Origin: Hydrogenophaga borbori
Lineage (GTDB): Bacteria > Pseudomonadota > Gammaproteobacteria > Burkholderiales > Burkholderiaceae_C
NCBI RefSeq assembly: GCF_003417535.1
Contig: NZ_QVLS01000011.1
Span: 165,696 to 229,695 of the forward strand
Direction of reading: 5' to 3'
DNA length: 64,000 nucleotides
Position numbers and translations under genes: made by a program. The notes under the pieces are model-generated. The model did no database searches and was not told the origin of the DNA. It saw only the letters and a list, made by a program, of their open reading frames with translations. Shown here piece after piece: positions 49,928 to 59,159 of this stretch. Position 1 is the first letter of the stretch, and each line of letters begins with the position of its first letter.

Positions 49928-50338
49928 TCAGGTGGGGCCGCCGTCGATCCGCTGGACGGGCACCCCTTGCCGCAGCGTGTTGTGCACCTCCGCCACCGCA
50001 TCGGTTTCGCGCAGCAGCCGGGCAATGGTGTCCGGTGGCGCGGGCGACTGTACCCGCGCCCGGTAGCGCACGTTGCGCGCGGCCAGGCCGATGCCGGCGA
50101 ATTCGGCCTCGGCCTGCACCTCCACCCGCTCCAGCACCACGCCCAGGCGCGCGGCCTCGCGGTACAGGTCGTTGCAGTAGCAGGTGGCCAGGGCGAGCAT
50201 GAGGAACTCGCCGCCGTTGGTGGCCGAACCGCCGCCCGCGGCCTTGGCCGCGACGGCCAGCGTGTGCTCGGCGTCGCCCGTGCGCAGAACCACCTGGTGC
50301 TGGCCCGGTGCGTGGGTGAGCGATGCCGAAATGCGCAT
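49928..50338 (-). CDS. OsmC-like peroxidase-family protein
   Basis: A 136-residue OsmC/Ohr-fold protein. 'GGEFLMLALATCYCNDLYRE' carries the conserved C-terminal-type Cys of the family; a second conserved Cys at the N-terminal site is not evident, so peroxidase activity is uncertain. Close to the acyltransferase gene (4-bp gap) and GNAT gene, probably one operon. Confidence 0.78.
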   Translation of the reverse strand: MRISASLTHAPGQHQVVLRTGDAEHTLAVAAKAAGGGSATNGGEFLMLALATCYCNDLYREAARLGVVLERVEVQAEAEFAGIGLAARNVRYRARVQSPAPPDTIARLLRETDAVAEVHNTLRQGVPVQRIDGGPT

Positions 50339-50342
50339 GGGT

Positions 50343-51512
50343 TTAGGCCGGTTCGCGCGCGGGCCCGCGCGGGCGCCGCGGGTGGCGCTTGCCGTTGAGC
50401 AGCTGGCTGATCCCGCCGTGGCGCACGAACAGCGCATAGCTGCCCAGGCAGACCAGTGTGGTGGCGGTGATGTTGAGCGCGATCTTGGCCGCGGCGGGCA
50501 GAGGCTGCTCGAACAGCAGGGCGCCGAACAGGATGGTGAGCGGGTAGTGCACCAGGTAGACCCAGTAGGCGCTGTCCGCGAGGTAGCCCAGCACCGCCTG
50601 GCGCGAGGACAGCCAGCGCAGGGCCAGGCCGATGGCGGCGAAGCTCCAGAGCCAGGCGATGCAGTGGTAGCTGTACCCGATCAGCAGCGCCGGGCCCTGG
50701 CGCAGCGCCACGGCAAAGGCGATGAGGTAGCAGGCCAGGCCCGCCACCGCGTAGCCCGCCCAGTGGCGCTGGAACCGCGCGAACAGCTCGGCCTGCCGCC
50801 CGTGCAGCATCAGCCCGAAGACGAAGAAGCTGCCGTAGTAGAGCCATTCGTTCCACTCGGGCAGGAAGGCGCCGGCGGGCTGCAGGACGGCGTTCGGGTA
50901 GGCCGCGCTGGCCAGCAGCAGCGGCAGCGCCAGCGCCAAGCAGGCCCAGGGCTGGCGCGCCAGCCAGGCCAGCGCCGCCTCGGCCGGCGCGAACCAGGCG
51001 CGCGGCAGGCGCCACAGCGCGGCGGTGAAGACGCACAGCCACAGCAGCATCCACAGGAACCACAGGTGGATGGTGTTGGGGCCGCCCAGGATGGGCAGCT
51101 CGGGCAGCACGCCGGGGTCCAGCCCCCAGCGGTGCAGCACCATGCGGTTCATGAAGAACAGCGCCGCCAGGCCCGAGGCCAGCCAGAGCGGGGGCCAGAA
51201 GAGCGCGAAGGGCAGGCCCAGGCGCAGCAGGCGGTGGCGCAGCAGGCCGTCGGGGCCGCGCGAGCGCGCCAGCAGCGCCGCGAAGAAACCGCCCATGATG
51301 AAGAAGGCCGGCATGCGAAAGGCGTGAATGGACGACACCACCACGTCGGCCACCAGGGTGCGCTGCTCGTCGCGCCAGGCGTTGGGCAGGTGCTGGGTGG
51401 CGTAGATGGCCTCGACGTGCAACACGATGCCCAGCCACATGAGCAGGGCGCGCAGGTTGTCCAGCGCGTGCAGGCGCTGTCCGGTGCTCGGAACGGGCGG
51501 GTGTTCGCTCAT
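50343..51512 (-). CDS. OpgC-like acyltransferase family membrane protein
   Basis: A 389-residue protein with about ten helices of the acyltransferase-3/OpgC type: N-terminal 'RLHALDNLRALLMWLGIVLH' with the conserved His, and 'FFIMGGFFAALLARSRG', then 'YWVYLVHYPLTILFGALL'. These enzymes move acyl groups onto exported carbohydrates such as periplasmic glucans. The substrate is unknown. The start at 51512 gives the family's usual N-terminus. Confidence 0.85.
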   Translation of the reverse strand: MSEHPPVPSTGQRLHALDNLRALLMWLGIVLHVEAIYATQHLPNAWRDEQRTLVADVVVSSIHAFRMPAFFIMGGFFAALLARSRGPDGLLRHRLLRLGLPFALFWPPLWLASGLAALFFMNRMVLHRWGLDPGVLPELPILGGPNTIHLWFLWMLLWLCVFTAALWRLPRAWFAPAEAALAWLARQPWACLALALPLLLASAAYPNAVLQPAGAFLPEWNEWLYYGSFFVFGLMLHGRQAELFARFQRHWAGYAVAGLACYLIAFAVALRQGPALLIGYSYHCIAWLWSFAAIGLALRWLSSRQAVLGYLADSAYWVYLVHYPLTILFGALLFEQPLPAAAKIALNITATTLVCLGSYALFVRHGGISQLLNGKRHPRRPRGPAREPA

Positions 51513-51571
51513 TGGGCGGGCACCTTAGCAGCCCGCCGGTGATCGCGCCACCCCGCGCTGGGGACGGCCGC

Positions 51572-52651
51572 TCAGCCCGTGCCGCCGCCCGCGTCCGTCT
51601 CCAGCGCCAGCGTGCCGCGCACGCCCAGGTCGGCGCGGTGCCGCGCCAGCCAGGCCTCGGCCGTGCCGCGGCCCTGCTGGAACAGGCGCTCGAGGAAGGC
51701 CGGATCGGTGCGCGTCTTGCTGCCCGCGCCCAGGGCGGCCAGTTCGGCGCCGCCGTCCACCCGGTGCAGCCGCAGCGCGGCGATGCGGCGGAACACGGGG
51801 CTGCGCAACTGCCGCGCGACCCAGCCCTCGGCGGCCAGCAACTCTTTGAGCAGGGCGATGCTGCGCAGCTCCTTGATCAGGCTGGCGTTGAAGGTGACCT
51901 CGTTGATGCGGTCCAGGATCTCGCTCGCGCGCACCGGCAGCGCCTCGCGCGCGGCGGGGTTGATCTGCACCAGCAGCAGGTCGTCGCCCGGGCTCTCCAG
52001 CAGCGGCAGCAGCGAGGGGTTGCCGGCGTAGCCGCCGTCCCAGTAGGCCTCGCCGTCGATCTCCACCGCCTGGAACAGCAGCGGCAGGCAGGCCGAGGCC
52101 AGGATCACGTCGGCCGAGAGCTCGTGCTGGCGAAAGATGCGCAGCTCGCCGGTCTTCACCCGCGTGGCGGCGATGAAGAGCTGGGTGCGGTGGCAGGCGC
52201 GCACGCGGTCGAAATCCACCGTGTCGCGCAGGATGTCGCGCAGCGGGTTGAGGTTGAGCGGGTTGAGCTGGTAGGGCGAGGCCTGCGTGCTGAGCCACTG
52301 CGCGTAGGAGCGTACCGGCCCCAGCCAGGGCGCGGCCCAGGGGCTGTCCGGGTCCAGCCAGGGCGCCACCGGCGCGGACTCCAGGCCGCCGAAGGGGTTG
52401 ATCTCGCCCACGCGCGTCCAGAACCGCCGCAGCGCGGCGCGCGCGCCGTCGCGCCCGCCTTCCATCAGCCCGCTGGCCAGGGCGACGGCGTTCATGGCGC
52501 CCGCGCTGGTGCCGCTGATGCCGGTGAGGCGCAGGGAGGGATCCTCCAGCAGGCGGTCCAGCACGCCCCAGGTGAAGGCGCCGTGCGAGCCGCCGCCTTG
52601 CAGCGCGAGGTCGATCGGGGTTTTGTTGGCGGGAACGGCTGGCTTGGTCAT
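51572..52651 (-). CDS. Patatin-like phospholipase
   Basis: A 359-residue patatin-fold lipase. Oxyanion loop 'LALQGGGSHGAFTWG', nucleophile Ser49 in GTSAG, catalytic Asp in 'YWDGGYAGNPSLLPL'. It matches bacterial RssA/YjjU-like phospholipases with no signal peptide, so cytoplasmic or membrane-associated. Divergent from dinG with a 66-bp gap. Confidence 0.88.
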   Translation of the reverse strand: MTKPAVPANKTPIDLALQGGGSHGAFTWGVLDRLLEDPSLRLTGISGTSAGAMNAVALASGLMEGGRDGARAALRRFWTRVGEINPFGGLESAPVAPWLDPDSPWAAPWLGPVRSYAQWLSTQASPYQLNPLNLNPLRDILRDTVDFDRVRACHRTQLFIAATRVKTGELRIFRQHELSADVILASACLPLLFQAVEIDGEAYWDGGYAGNPSLLPLLESPGDDLLLVQINPAAREALPVRASEILDRINEVTFNASLIKELRSIALLKELLAAEGWVARQLRSPVFRRIAALRLHRVDGGAELAALGAGSKTRTDPAFLERLFQQGRGTAEAWLARHRADLGVRGTLALETDAGGGTG

Positions 52652-52717
52652 GGCCCATTGTTGCACCGCAACATGAATCCGGGGCCATTCCCGGGCTCGG
52701 CGACAATGCCCGGCTCC

Positions 52718-54937
52718 ATGATCAATGCCGAGCACCGCGACGACCCAGCGAACGCCCCCCAGGGGGCGCTGGCGCGCGAGGCGATCGCCCTGGCCGCATT
52801 CGACCACGTGGTCTCGCACGCGCCGGGCTTCCGGGCGCGCCCCGGGCAGCGCGAGATGGCCGCCTTCATCGCCGAAACCCTGGCCGGCGTGAAGCTGGGC
52901 GACGACAGCGTCTCGGGCGAGGCCGGCGCGCCCGAGCGCGGCATCGCCGTGGTGCAGGCCGGCACCGGCGTGGGCAAGTCGGCCGCCTACGCGGCCACGG
53001 TCATCCCGCTGGCGCTGGCGCAGCAAAAGCGCGTGCTCATCAGCACCGCCACCGTGGCGCTGCAGGAACAGCTCGTCAACAAGGACCTGCCCGCGCTGGC
53101 CGCGTTGCTGCCCCAGCCGTTTGCCTACGCGCTGGCCAAGGGGCGCGGGCGCTACGTCTGCCGGCTCAAGCTGGACCAGCTGGCCGGCGGCGATCCGCAG
53201 GACGCCGACCTGTTCGGCGAGGAAGGCGCCGGCCCGGCCGGCAGCGCCGCGAAAGACGACTGGGCGCAGCGCGCGCGCCAGTACGCGCAGTGGACCATCG
53301 CGCTCGACCAGGGCGACTGGAACGGCGACCGCGACCGCCTCGACGACCCCCCCGAGGCCGCCCTCTGGGCGCCCGTGGCGGCCGAGCGCCACACCTGCAC
53401 CGCGCGCCACTGCCCGGCCTACAACAGCTGCAGCTACTACCAGTCGCGCAACCGGCTGGCGCAGGCGCAGGTGATCGTGGTCAACCACGACCTGCTGCTG
53501 TCCACCCTGGGCCTGCACGCCTTGCCGGCGCCAGCCGACTGCTACCTGGTGCTGGACGAGGCGCACCACCTGCCCTCGGTGGCCCAGGGCCAGTTCACGT
53601 CGCAGATGGACCTGATGCGCGCCGGCTGGCTCGACCCGCTGCCCAAGGCCTTCGAGGAGGTCGCGCGGGCCATCGCGCACCGCCACGACCTGGACCTTGC
53701 CGAGGCCACGCGCGGCGCCAAGGCCGCGCTGGCCGACCTGGCGCGCCTGGGCATGGACCTGCTCGGCCCGGCCGTGCGCGAACACCCGGCCGAGGCGCCG
53801 CCGCTGGTGCACCGCCTGGACGCGGGTGCCCTGCCGGCCGGCTGGGCCGAGCCCCTGGCCCAGCTGCAGGGGCACGCCCAGCGCCTGCTCAAGCTGGCCG
53901 AGGCCCTGGCCACGCAGCTGCGCGCCAACGCGCGCGACAACCCTGGCGAGGCCGCGCGTTGCGCCGAGCACTACGCGCGCATCGGCCGCTTCGCGCCGCG
54001 TCTGCAAAGCCTGCACGACACCACCAGCCAGTGGCTGCTGCTGGCCAGCGAGGGCGCGCCGCCGCAGGCCAAGTGGATCGAGGCCCGCGTGGAGCGCGGC
54101 ATGGTGGCCATGAGCGCGCACGCCTGTCCCTTGCAACCGGGCAGCCTGCTCAGCGGCCACCTGTGGCGCCAGGTGCGCGGCGCGGTGGTCACCTCGGCCT
54201 CGCTGGTCACCTGCGGCGGCTTCGACCACTTCCTGCACGAGGCCGGCCTGGCCTGGGACGCCGCCGTGGCCACGCGCGAGGTGCAAAGCCCCTTCGACCA
54301 CGCCAGGCAAGGCCGCCTGGTCGTGGTACAGACCCGCGCCGACCCCAAGGACGTGGACGGCTACACGCGCGAGATGCTGGACCTGCTGCTGGCCGACCTG
54401 CGCGAGGTCCGGCGCGGCGCGCTGGTGCTGTTCACCTCGCGCGCGCAGATGCGATCGGCCCAGCAACTGCTGGAACGCGGCGAGCACGCGCGCCTGCGCG
54501 AGCGCGTGCTGGCGCAGGGCGAGGCCTCGCGCACGGTGCTGCTCAAGCGGCACGCGCAGCGCGTGGGCGAGGGCGAGGCCTCCATCCTGTTCGGCCTGCA
54601 GTCCTTCGGCGAAGGCCTGGACCTGCCGGGCGAGTTGTGCGAATGGGTGTTCATCACCAAGCTGCCCTTCGCCTCACCCAGCGACCCGGTGGGCCAGGCG
54701 CGCGCCGAATGGCTCAAGAGCCAGGGCCGCGACCCGTTCAGCGAGCTTGTGGTGCCCGCCACCGGCGCGCGCCTGCTGCAGTGGACCGGGCGCGCGCTGC
54801 GCACCGAGACCGACGAGGCCACCGTGGTCTGCTACGACGCCCGCCTGCTGCGCCAGGGCTATGGCCGGCGCATGCTGCAGGGCCTGCCACCCTACCGCCT
54901 GCAGCGGCGGCAGGCGGGGGTGACGGCCGACGTGTGA
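52718..54937 (+). CDS. dinG: ATP-dependent DNA helicase DinG
   Basis: A 739-residue XPD-like helicase. Walker A 'VQAGTGVGKSAAYAAT', iron-sulfur cluster Cys in 'RYVCRLKLDQ' and 'HTCTARHCPAYNSCSYYQ', DEAH box 'LVLDEAHHLPSV', and late motifs 'ILFGLQSFGEGLDLPGE' and 'QWTGRALRTETD'. It unwinds 5'-3' and resolves R-loops and forks; no SOS box was seen upstream. ATG 52718 and ATG 52706 are both possible starts. Confidence 0.93.
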   Translation: MINAEHRDDPANAPQGALAREAIALAAFDHVVSHAPGFRARPGQREMAAFIAETLAGVKLGDDSVSGEAGAPERGIAVVQAGTGVGKSAAYAATVIPLALAQQKRVLISTATVALQEQLVNKDLPALAALLPQPFAYALAKGRGRYVCRLKLDQLAGGDPQDADLFGEEGAGPAGSAAKDDWAQRARQYAQWTIALDQGDWNGDRDRLDDPPEAALWAPVAAERHTCTARHCPAYNSCSYYQSRNRLAQAQVIVVNHDLLLSTLGLHALPAPADCYLVLDEAHHLPSVAQGQFTSQMDLMRAGWLDPLPKAFEEVARAIAHRHDLDLAEATRGAKAALADLARLGMDLLGPAVREHPAEAPPLVHRLDAGALPAGWAEPLAQLQGHAQRLLKLAEALATQLRANARDNPGEAARCAEHYARIGRFAPRLQSLHDTTSQWLLLASEGAPPQAKWIEARVERGMVAMSAHACPLQPGSLLSGHLWRQVRGAVVTSASLVTCGGFDHFLHEAGLAWDAAVATREVQSPFDHARQGRLVVVQTRADPKDVDGYTREMLDLLLADLREVRRGALVLFTSRAQMRSAQQLLERGEHARLRERVLAQGEASRTVLLKRHAQRVGEGEASILFGLQSFGEGLDLPGELCEWVFITKLPFASPSDPVGQARAEWLKSQGRDPFSELVVPATGARLLQWTGRALRTETDEATVVCYDARLLRQGYGRRMLQGLPPYRLQRRQAGVTADV

Positions 54938-54943
54938 GGCCGC

Positions 54944-55918
54944 TCAGGGGGTGAGGGCGCGGGCGCAGCGGACCGGGTAGACGTTGGACTTGTTGACGAT
55001 GGCCTGCTGCGTCAGCGTGGGGTCGAAACGGTGCAGGTGCGCCGAGGTGATGGGCGAGACCGCGGCCTCGGTGGAGCTCCAGTACCAGCTGTCGGCGATG
55101 CCGCCGATGTCGCCGTTCTCCTTCAGGCGGCTCTGCATGTTGCCCGCGAGCAGCGGTGCCGCCGACGTGCCGCAGGCGCCGCCACCGAAGGTGTAGCCCA
55201 GTTCGCAGAGGGCGGGCAGGTACCAGTCGCTGAACCCGCCCGCCGCGCTGGCCTGGCAACGGCCTGCGGCGGACGGGGTGGCGCCCAGGGCAGTGACGAT
55301 CTGGTTCGTGTTGCTGGCGCCGTCGGTCAGGCTGCCGGCGCCCGTGAGGCTGGCAGGGCCCCAGTCGCCGGCCGGCGTGGCGTCGCTGGTCGCGGCCACC
55401 TTGCCGCCGACGCTGCCGCTGACGACGGTGGTGTCGTCAACGTCGAACACCCAGCCGCCTTGGTACCAGCTGCCAAAGGTGATCACCTGGAGCGCCGCGT
55501 TCACGCTGTTGGTGTTGCTGCCCTCCACCTCGAGCACGGCGGACGTGGGCGCGGCATTGCCCGGTGTGGCCGTGGCCGTGGCGCCCGGCGTGACCGTGAC
55601 GGCGCAGCTCGCGCCCGCGGCCAGCGTGGCGCCGCAGGTCGAGATCGGGCTGGTGCCGGCGGGCAGGCCCGTGGCGTTCAGGGCCAGGTCCAGCGCGGTA
55701 TGGGCGCCGGTGTTGGTGACGGTGAGGGTTCGCGCTTGGCCCGACGCCGCCAGGGCCAGCTGCGACACGCTGAGGCTGAGCGTGGTCGCTGGTGCGGGCG
55801 GGGGGGCGGGCGCTGGGGGCGGGACGGGTGAGGGAGAGGAATTGCCGCCGCAGGCGGCCAGGCTTCCAAGGGCGAGCAAGGCCATGGCCCTGCGCAACAG
55901 GGGACTGATCGATGGCAT
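54944..55918 (-). CDS. Lipoprotein with C-terminal DUF1566 (Lcl-like) domain
   Basis: A 324-residue lipoprotein (lipobox LAAC, Cys23) with a Pro/Ala-rich linker right after the anchor, a beta-sandwich repeat region (about 45-145) rich in Thr/Ala, and a C-terminal domain with 'AAGGFSDWYLPALCELGYTF' and 'YWSSTEAAVSP', the hallmark of DUF1566/Lcl domains found in adhesins and fimbrial proteins. Likely surface-exposed or periplasmic. Its stop is 6 bp from the convergent dinG stop. Confidence 0.75.
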   Translation of the reverse strand: MPSISPLLRRAMALLALGSLAACGGNSSPSPVPPPAPAPPPAPATTLSLSVSQLALAASGQARTLTVTNTGAHTALDLALNATGLPAGTSPISTCGATLAAGASCAVTVTPGATATATPGNAAPTSAVLEVEGSNTNSVNAALQVITFGSWYQGGWVFDVDDTTVVSGSVGGKVAATSDATPAGDWGPASLTGAGSLTDGASNTNQIVTALGATPSAAGRCQASAAGGFSDWYLPALCELGYTFGGGACGTSAAPLLAGNMQSRLKENGDIGGIADSWYWSSTEAAVSPITSAHLHRFDPTLTQQAIVNKSNVYPVRCARALTP

Positions 55919-56065
55919 TCGCTGGGGTCTCCTGGTCGGTAGGGGTTGTGGCGGCGCTGCGCACGATATCACCGACCCGGGACCGGGCCGCTGCCCCGAA
56001 CGCCCTTTGCTACGATGCCCCGGGCGCTCCGCCGGCCGTCTTCTTCCCCTCCTCACCCGATCGCC

Positions 56066-56536
56066 ATGTTCTACGCCGTCCTCAAACTCCTCCACGTGCT
56101 CGCCATCGTCTTCTGGGTCGGCGGCATGGCCTTCGCGCATATCTGCCTGCGGCCTTCCGTGACGGTGCTGCCGCCGCCCGAGCGCCTGCGCCTGCTGCAC
56201 GCGGTGATGCAGCGTTTCTTCCGGGGCGTGCTGGTGGCCGCGCTGCTGGCGCTGGTCACCGGCCTGTGGATGATCGGCCGCGTGGCCAAGGAGTCGGTGC
56301 AGGCGGGCGTGAACTTCGCCATGCCGCTGGACTGGACCCTCATGGGCGCACTGGGCATCCTGATGATCGCCATCTTCGGCCACATCCGTTTCGCCCTGTT
56401 CAAGCGCCTGTCGCGCGCCGTGGCGGCCAGCGACTGGCCGGCCGCCGGCGCGGCGATGGCCTCGATCCGCCAATGGGTGCTGGTCAACCTGGTCATCGGC
56501 GTGGCCATCATCGCCATCGCGCTGCTGCTGACCTGA
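56066..56536 (+). CDS. CopD-like integral membrane protein
   Basis: A 156-residue protein with four helices, opening 'MFYAVLKLLHVLAIVFWVGG' and with 'LMGALGILMIAIFGHIRFAL'. The first helix His-containing motif is shared with CopD/YebZ-like and similar small membrane proteins; copper transport is not shown. It starts after a weak ribosome site and is followed 5 bp later by the phospholipase D gene. Confidence 0.7.
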   Translation: MFYAVLKLLHVLAIVFWVGGMAFAHICLRPSVTVLPPPERLRLLHAVMQRFFRGVLVAALLALVTGLWMIGRVAKESVQAGVNFAMPLDWTLMGALGILMIAIFGHIRFALFKRLSRAVAASDWPAAGAAMASIRQWVLVNLVIGVAIIAIALLLT

Positions 56537-56541
56537 GCGAC

Positions 56542-58101
56542 GTGCGTGCGACACCTGGCCCCGCCCGCCTGCGCCGCGCCGCCACCGCCGGCCTGATCGC
56601 CATGTTGTCCGTCCTGCTGCCGGCCTGCGCACTGCCCCCGCTGGACGGGCGAACCGAATCCCATGCCCTGGCGCCGGCCGAAGCGGCCGGCACCGCGCTG
56701 GGCCGCGCCCTGGCGCCGCAGGCGGCGGCCCACCCGGGGCAGTCCGGCATCCTGCCGCTGGGGGACGCGCTGGAGTCCTTCGCGGCGCGGATGCTGCTGG
56801 CGCGCGCCGCCGAGCGCACGCTGGACGTGCAGTACTACATCTGGCGCGACGACATCACCGGCCACGCCCTGCTGGACGAGCTGCGCCAGGCGGCCGCGCG
56901 CGGCGTGCGCGTGCGCCTGCTGCTGGACGACAACGGCCAGTCCATGGACGCCACGCTGCTCGCGCTCGACGCCCAACCCGGCATCGAGGTGCGGCTGTTC
57001 AACCCGTTTTCGGTGCGCCACCCCAAGGCCCTGGGCTACCTCACGCACTTCTCGCGCGCCAACCGGCGCATGCACAACAAGGCGCTGATCGCCGACAACC
57101 AGGCGGCCATCATCGGCGGGCGCAACGTGGGCGACGAGTACTTCGGCGCCACCGACGGCGTGCTCTTCGCCGACCTCGACGTGCTGGCCACCGGCGCGGT
57201 GCTGCCCGACCTGTCGGCGGACTTCGACCGCTACTGGGCCAGCGGTTCGTCCTACCCCATCGATCGCATCGTGCCCGCTGCCCGCGCGGCCGACGCGCGT
57301 CCGGACAGCGAGGCGCTGGCGCGCCAGGATCCGCGCGCGGCGCGCTTCTCCGAGGCCTTGCGCGCGTCGCGCTTCCTGCCCGATCTGCTGGCGGGCACCC
57401 TGGAGCCCTTGTGGGCCAAGGTGGAGATGGTCAGCGACGACCCGCGCAAAGGCCTGGGGCAGGCGCGCGACCAGGACCTGCTGGCCCACCAGCTGCGCCG
57501 CATCCTGGCGCGCCCGCCGCGGGCCTCGCTGGACCTGGTGTCGCCGTACTTCGTGCCCACCGACGCGGGCGTGGAGGTGTTCGCCCGGCTGGCCGCCAGC
57601 GGCGTGCGCGTGCGCATCCTCACGAATGCGCTGGAGGCCACCGACGTGTCCGCGGTGCACTCGGGCTATGCGCGCCACCGCCAGGCGCTGCTGCGCGCGG
57701 GCGTGCAGCTGTATGAAATGCGGCGCGGCGCCACGGTGCCCGGGCGCTCCGGCCTGATGGGCAGCTCCGGCTCCAGCCTGCACGCCAAGACCTTCGCCAT
57801 CGACGGCCAGCGCGTGTTCGTGGGTTCCATGAACTTCGATCCACGCTCGGTGCGGCTCAACACCGAACTCGGTTTCATCATCGACAGCCCGGCCATGGCC
57901 CAGGCGGTGGAGCGCGCGTTCGAGCGCGAGATCCCGGCCGCCGCCTACGCGGTGCGTCTGGACGGGCAGGGCGGCCTGGTCTGGATCGAGCGCGGCGACG
58001 GCGGGCGCGAGATCCGCCACACCCGCGAGCCCGGCGTCGGGCTGGGGCGCAGCGCCTGGATCGGCCTGTTGTCGCTGCTGCCCATCGAGTGGCTGCTGTA
58101 G
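56542..58101 (+). CDS. Phospholipase D-family lipoprotein (ClsC/YmdC-like)
   Basis: A 519-residue protein starting at GTG 56542, with a lipobox LPAC (Cys29). Two HKD motifs: 'MHNKALIADNQAAIIGGRN' and 'LHAKTFAIDGQRVFVGSMN', each with His-x-Lys-x4-Asp. 'LDVQYYIWRDDITGHALLDE' is the family's first strand pair. Such enzymes transfer phosphatidyl groups (cardiolipin synthase C-type) or cut phosphodiesters. ATG 56602 is a less likely start since it would remove part of the signal. Confidence 0.85.
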   Translation: MRATPGPARLRRAATAGLIAMLSVLLPACALPPLDGRTESHALAPAEAAGTALGRALAPQAAAHPGQSGILPLGDALESFAARMLLARAAERTLDVQYYIWRDDITGHALLDELRQAAARGVRVRLLLDDNGQSMDATLLALDAQPGIEVRLFNPFSVRHPKALGYLTHFSRANRRMHNKALIADNQAAIIGGRNVGDEYFGATDGVLFADLDVLATGAVLPDLSADFDRYWASGSSYPIDRIVPAARAADARPDSEALARQDPRAARFSEALRASRFLPDLLAGTLEPLWAKVEMVSDDPRKGLGQARDQDLLAHQLRRILARPPRASLDLVSPYFVPTDAGVEVFARLAASGVRVRILTNALEATDVSAVHSGYARHRQALLRAGVQLYEMRRGATVPGRSGLMGSSGSSLHAKTFAIDGQRVFVGSMNFDPRSVRLNTELGFIIDSPAMAQAVERAFEREIPAAAYAVRLDGQGGLVWIERGDGGREIRHTREPGVGLGRSAWIGLLSLLPIEWLL

Positions 58102-58108
58102 CCGGCGT

Positions 58109-59131
58109 TCAGTCGGCCTGGGCCCGCAGCCCCGGTGGCGCCACCCGCTCGCCCCACAGGCGGCGCCACAACCAGTCCAGGCCCTGCGCCACGTCGATGC
58201 GCATGCCCTCCAGGCGCGAGGCGCGTGGCCCGTTCGCCCGCTCGGCTTCGGTGCCGAGGTCGAAGTGGAAGGTGTAGTGCGGCTCCTGTCCCATGCGCAG
58301 GTCGGTGACGTAGAGCCGGCCGCCGTCTTCCAGGACGCGGAAGAAGCCGTGGGTGAACGCGGCCATGCGCCGCAGGCCGTCGACGCTGGCGTGGCGCTCG
58401 GCCAGCGCGGCGCCGCGGGTGTAGCGGCGCCAGTCGATCGTGCTGCCGTCGTCGAACAGCGAGTAGTGGCCTTCGGCGTACTGCGTGGGGCCCATGGCGA
58501 CCACCCGCCAGAGCACGGTGTTGAAGGGCGCCGGCGTCACCAGCAGGCGATCGGCCGCGATGCCCTGCTGGCGCAGCGAGTCGCGCGCGACCTGGGCCAC
58601 GTGGTGCTGCGCCGCCACGCTCCACGCCAGGTAGGCGCTGCTCAGCAGCAGCCCGATGGCGTTGGCCCTGAGCCCGGTGCGTGGCGCCGACAGCGCCCAC
58701 AGCACGCCCACGATCAGGGGCAGCGTGTAGGCCGGGTCGATGATGAACACGCTGCCCACGCCGAAGGGGTGGTTGCTGAAGGGCAGCAGCAGCTGCGTGC
58801 CGTAGACCGTCATGGTGTCCAGCAGCGGGTGCGTGACCAGGGCCAGCCACAGCGCCAGCCACCAGCGCCGAAACAGCGCGCCCTCGCCGTGCAGGCGCGA
58901 CACCCCCCAGGCCAGCAGCGGCGCAAGCAGCGTGAGGTAGAACAGCGCGTGCGATTCGCCTCGGTGCAGCACCATGTTGAGCACGGCGTCGCCGTGGTCG
59001 ATGAAGGCGTCCAGGTCGGGCAGGGTGCCGGCGATGGCGCCCCACAGGGCGGGCTTCCAGGCGGCGGTGCGCCGGCCCATGACGGCCATGGTGACGGCGG
59101 AGCCGAGCGCTATCTGGGTGAGTGAATCCAT
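58109..59131 (-). CDS. Metal-dependent hydrolase, YdjM/LexA-binding membrane family
   Basis: A 340-residue membrane protein with an N-terminal 'MDSLTQIALGSAVTMAVMGR' and the metal-site motif 'LPDLDAFIDHG' and 'HRGESHALFYL', typical of COG1988 membrane-bound hydrolases. Four or more hydrophobic segments follow. Function unknown beyond family; E. coli YdjM is SOS-regulated, but no LexA box is clear here. It is convergent with the phospholipase D gene (7-bp gap). Confidence 0.85.
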   Translation of the reverse strand: MDSLTQIALGSAVTMAVMGRRTAAWKPALWGAIAGTLPDLDAFIDHGDAVLNMVLHRGESHALFYLTLLAPLLAWGVSRLHGEGALFRRWWLALWLALVTHPLLDTMTVYGTQLLLPFSNHPFGVGSVFIIDPAYTLPLIVGVLWALSAPRTGLRANAIGLLLSSAYLAWSVAAQHHVAQVARDSLRQQGIAADRLLVTPAPFNTVLWRVVAMGPTQYAEGHYSLFDDGSTIDWRRYTRGAALAERHASVDGLRRMAAFTHGFFRVLEDGGRLYVTDLRMGQEPHYTFHFDLGTEAERANGPRASRLEGMRIDVAQGLDWLWRRLWGERVAPPGLRAQAD

Positions 59132-59159
59132 GGTGGACGCCGATGCTATCGGCGCTGCA

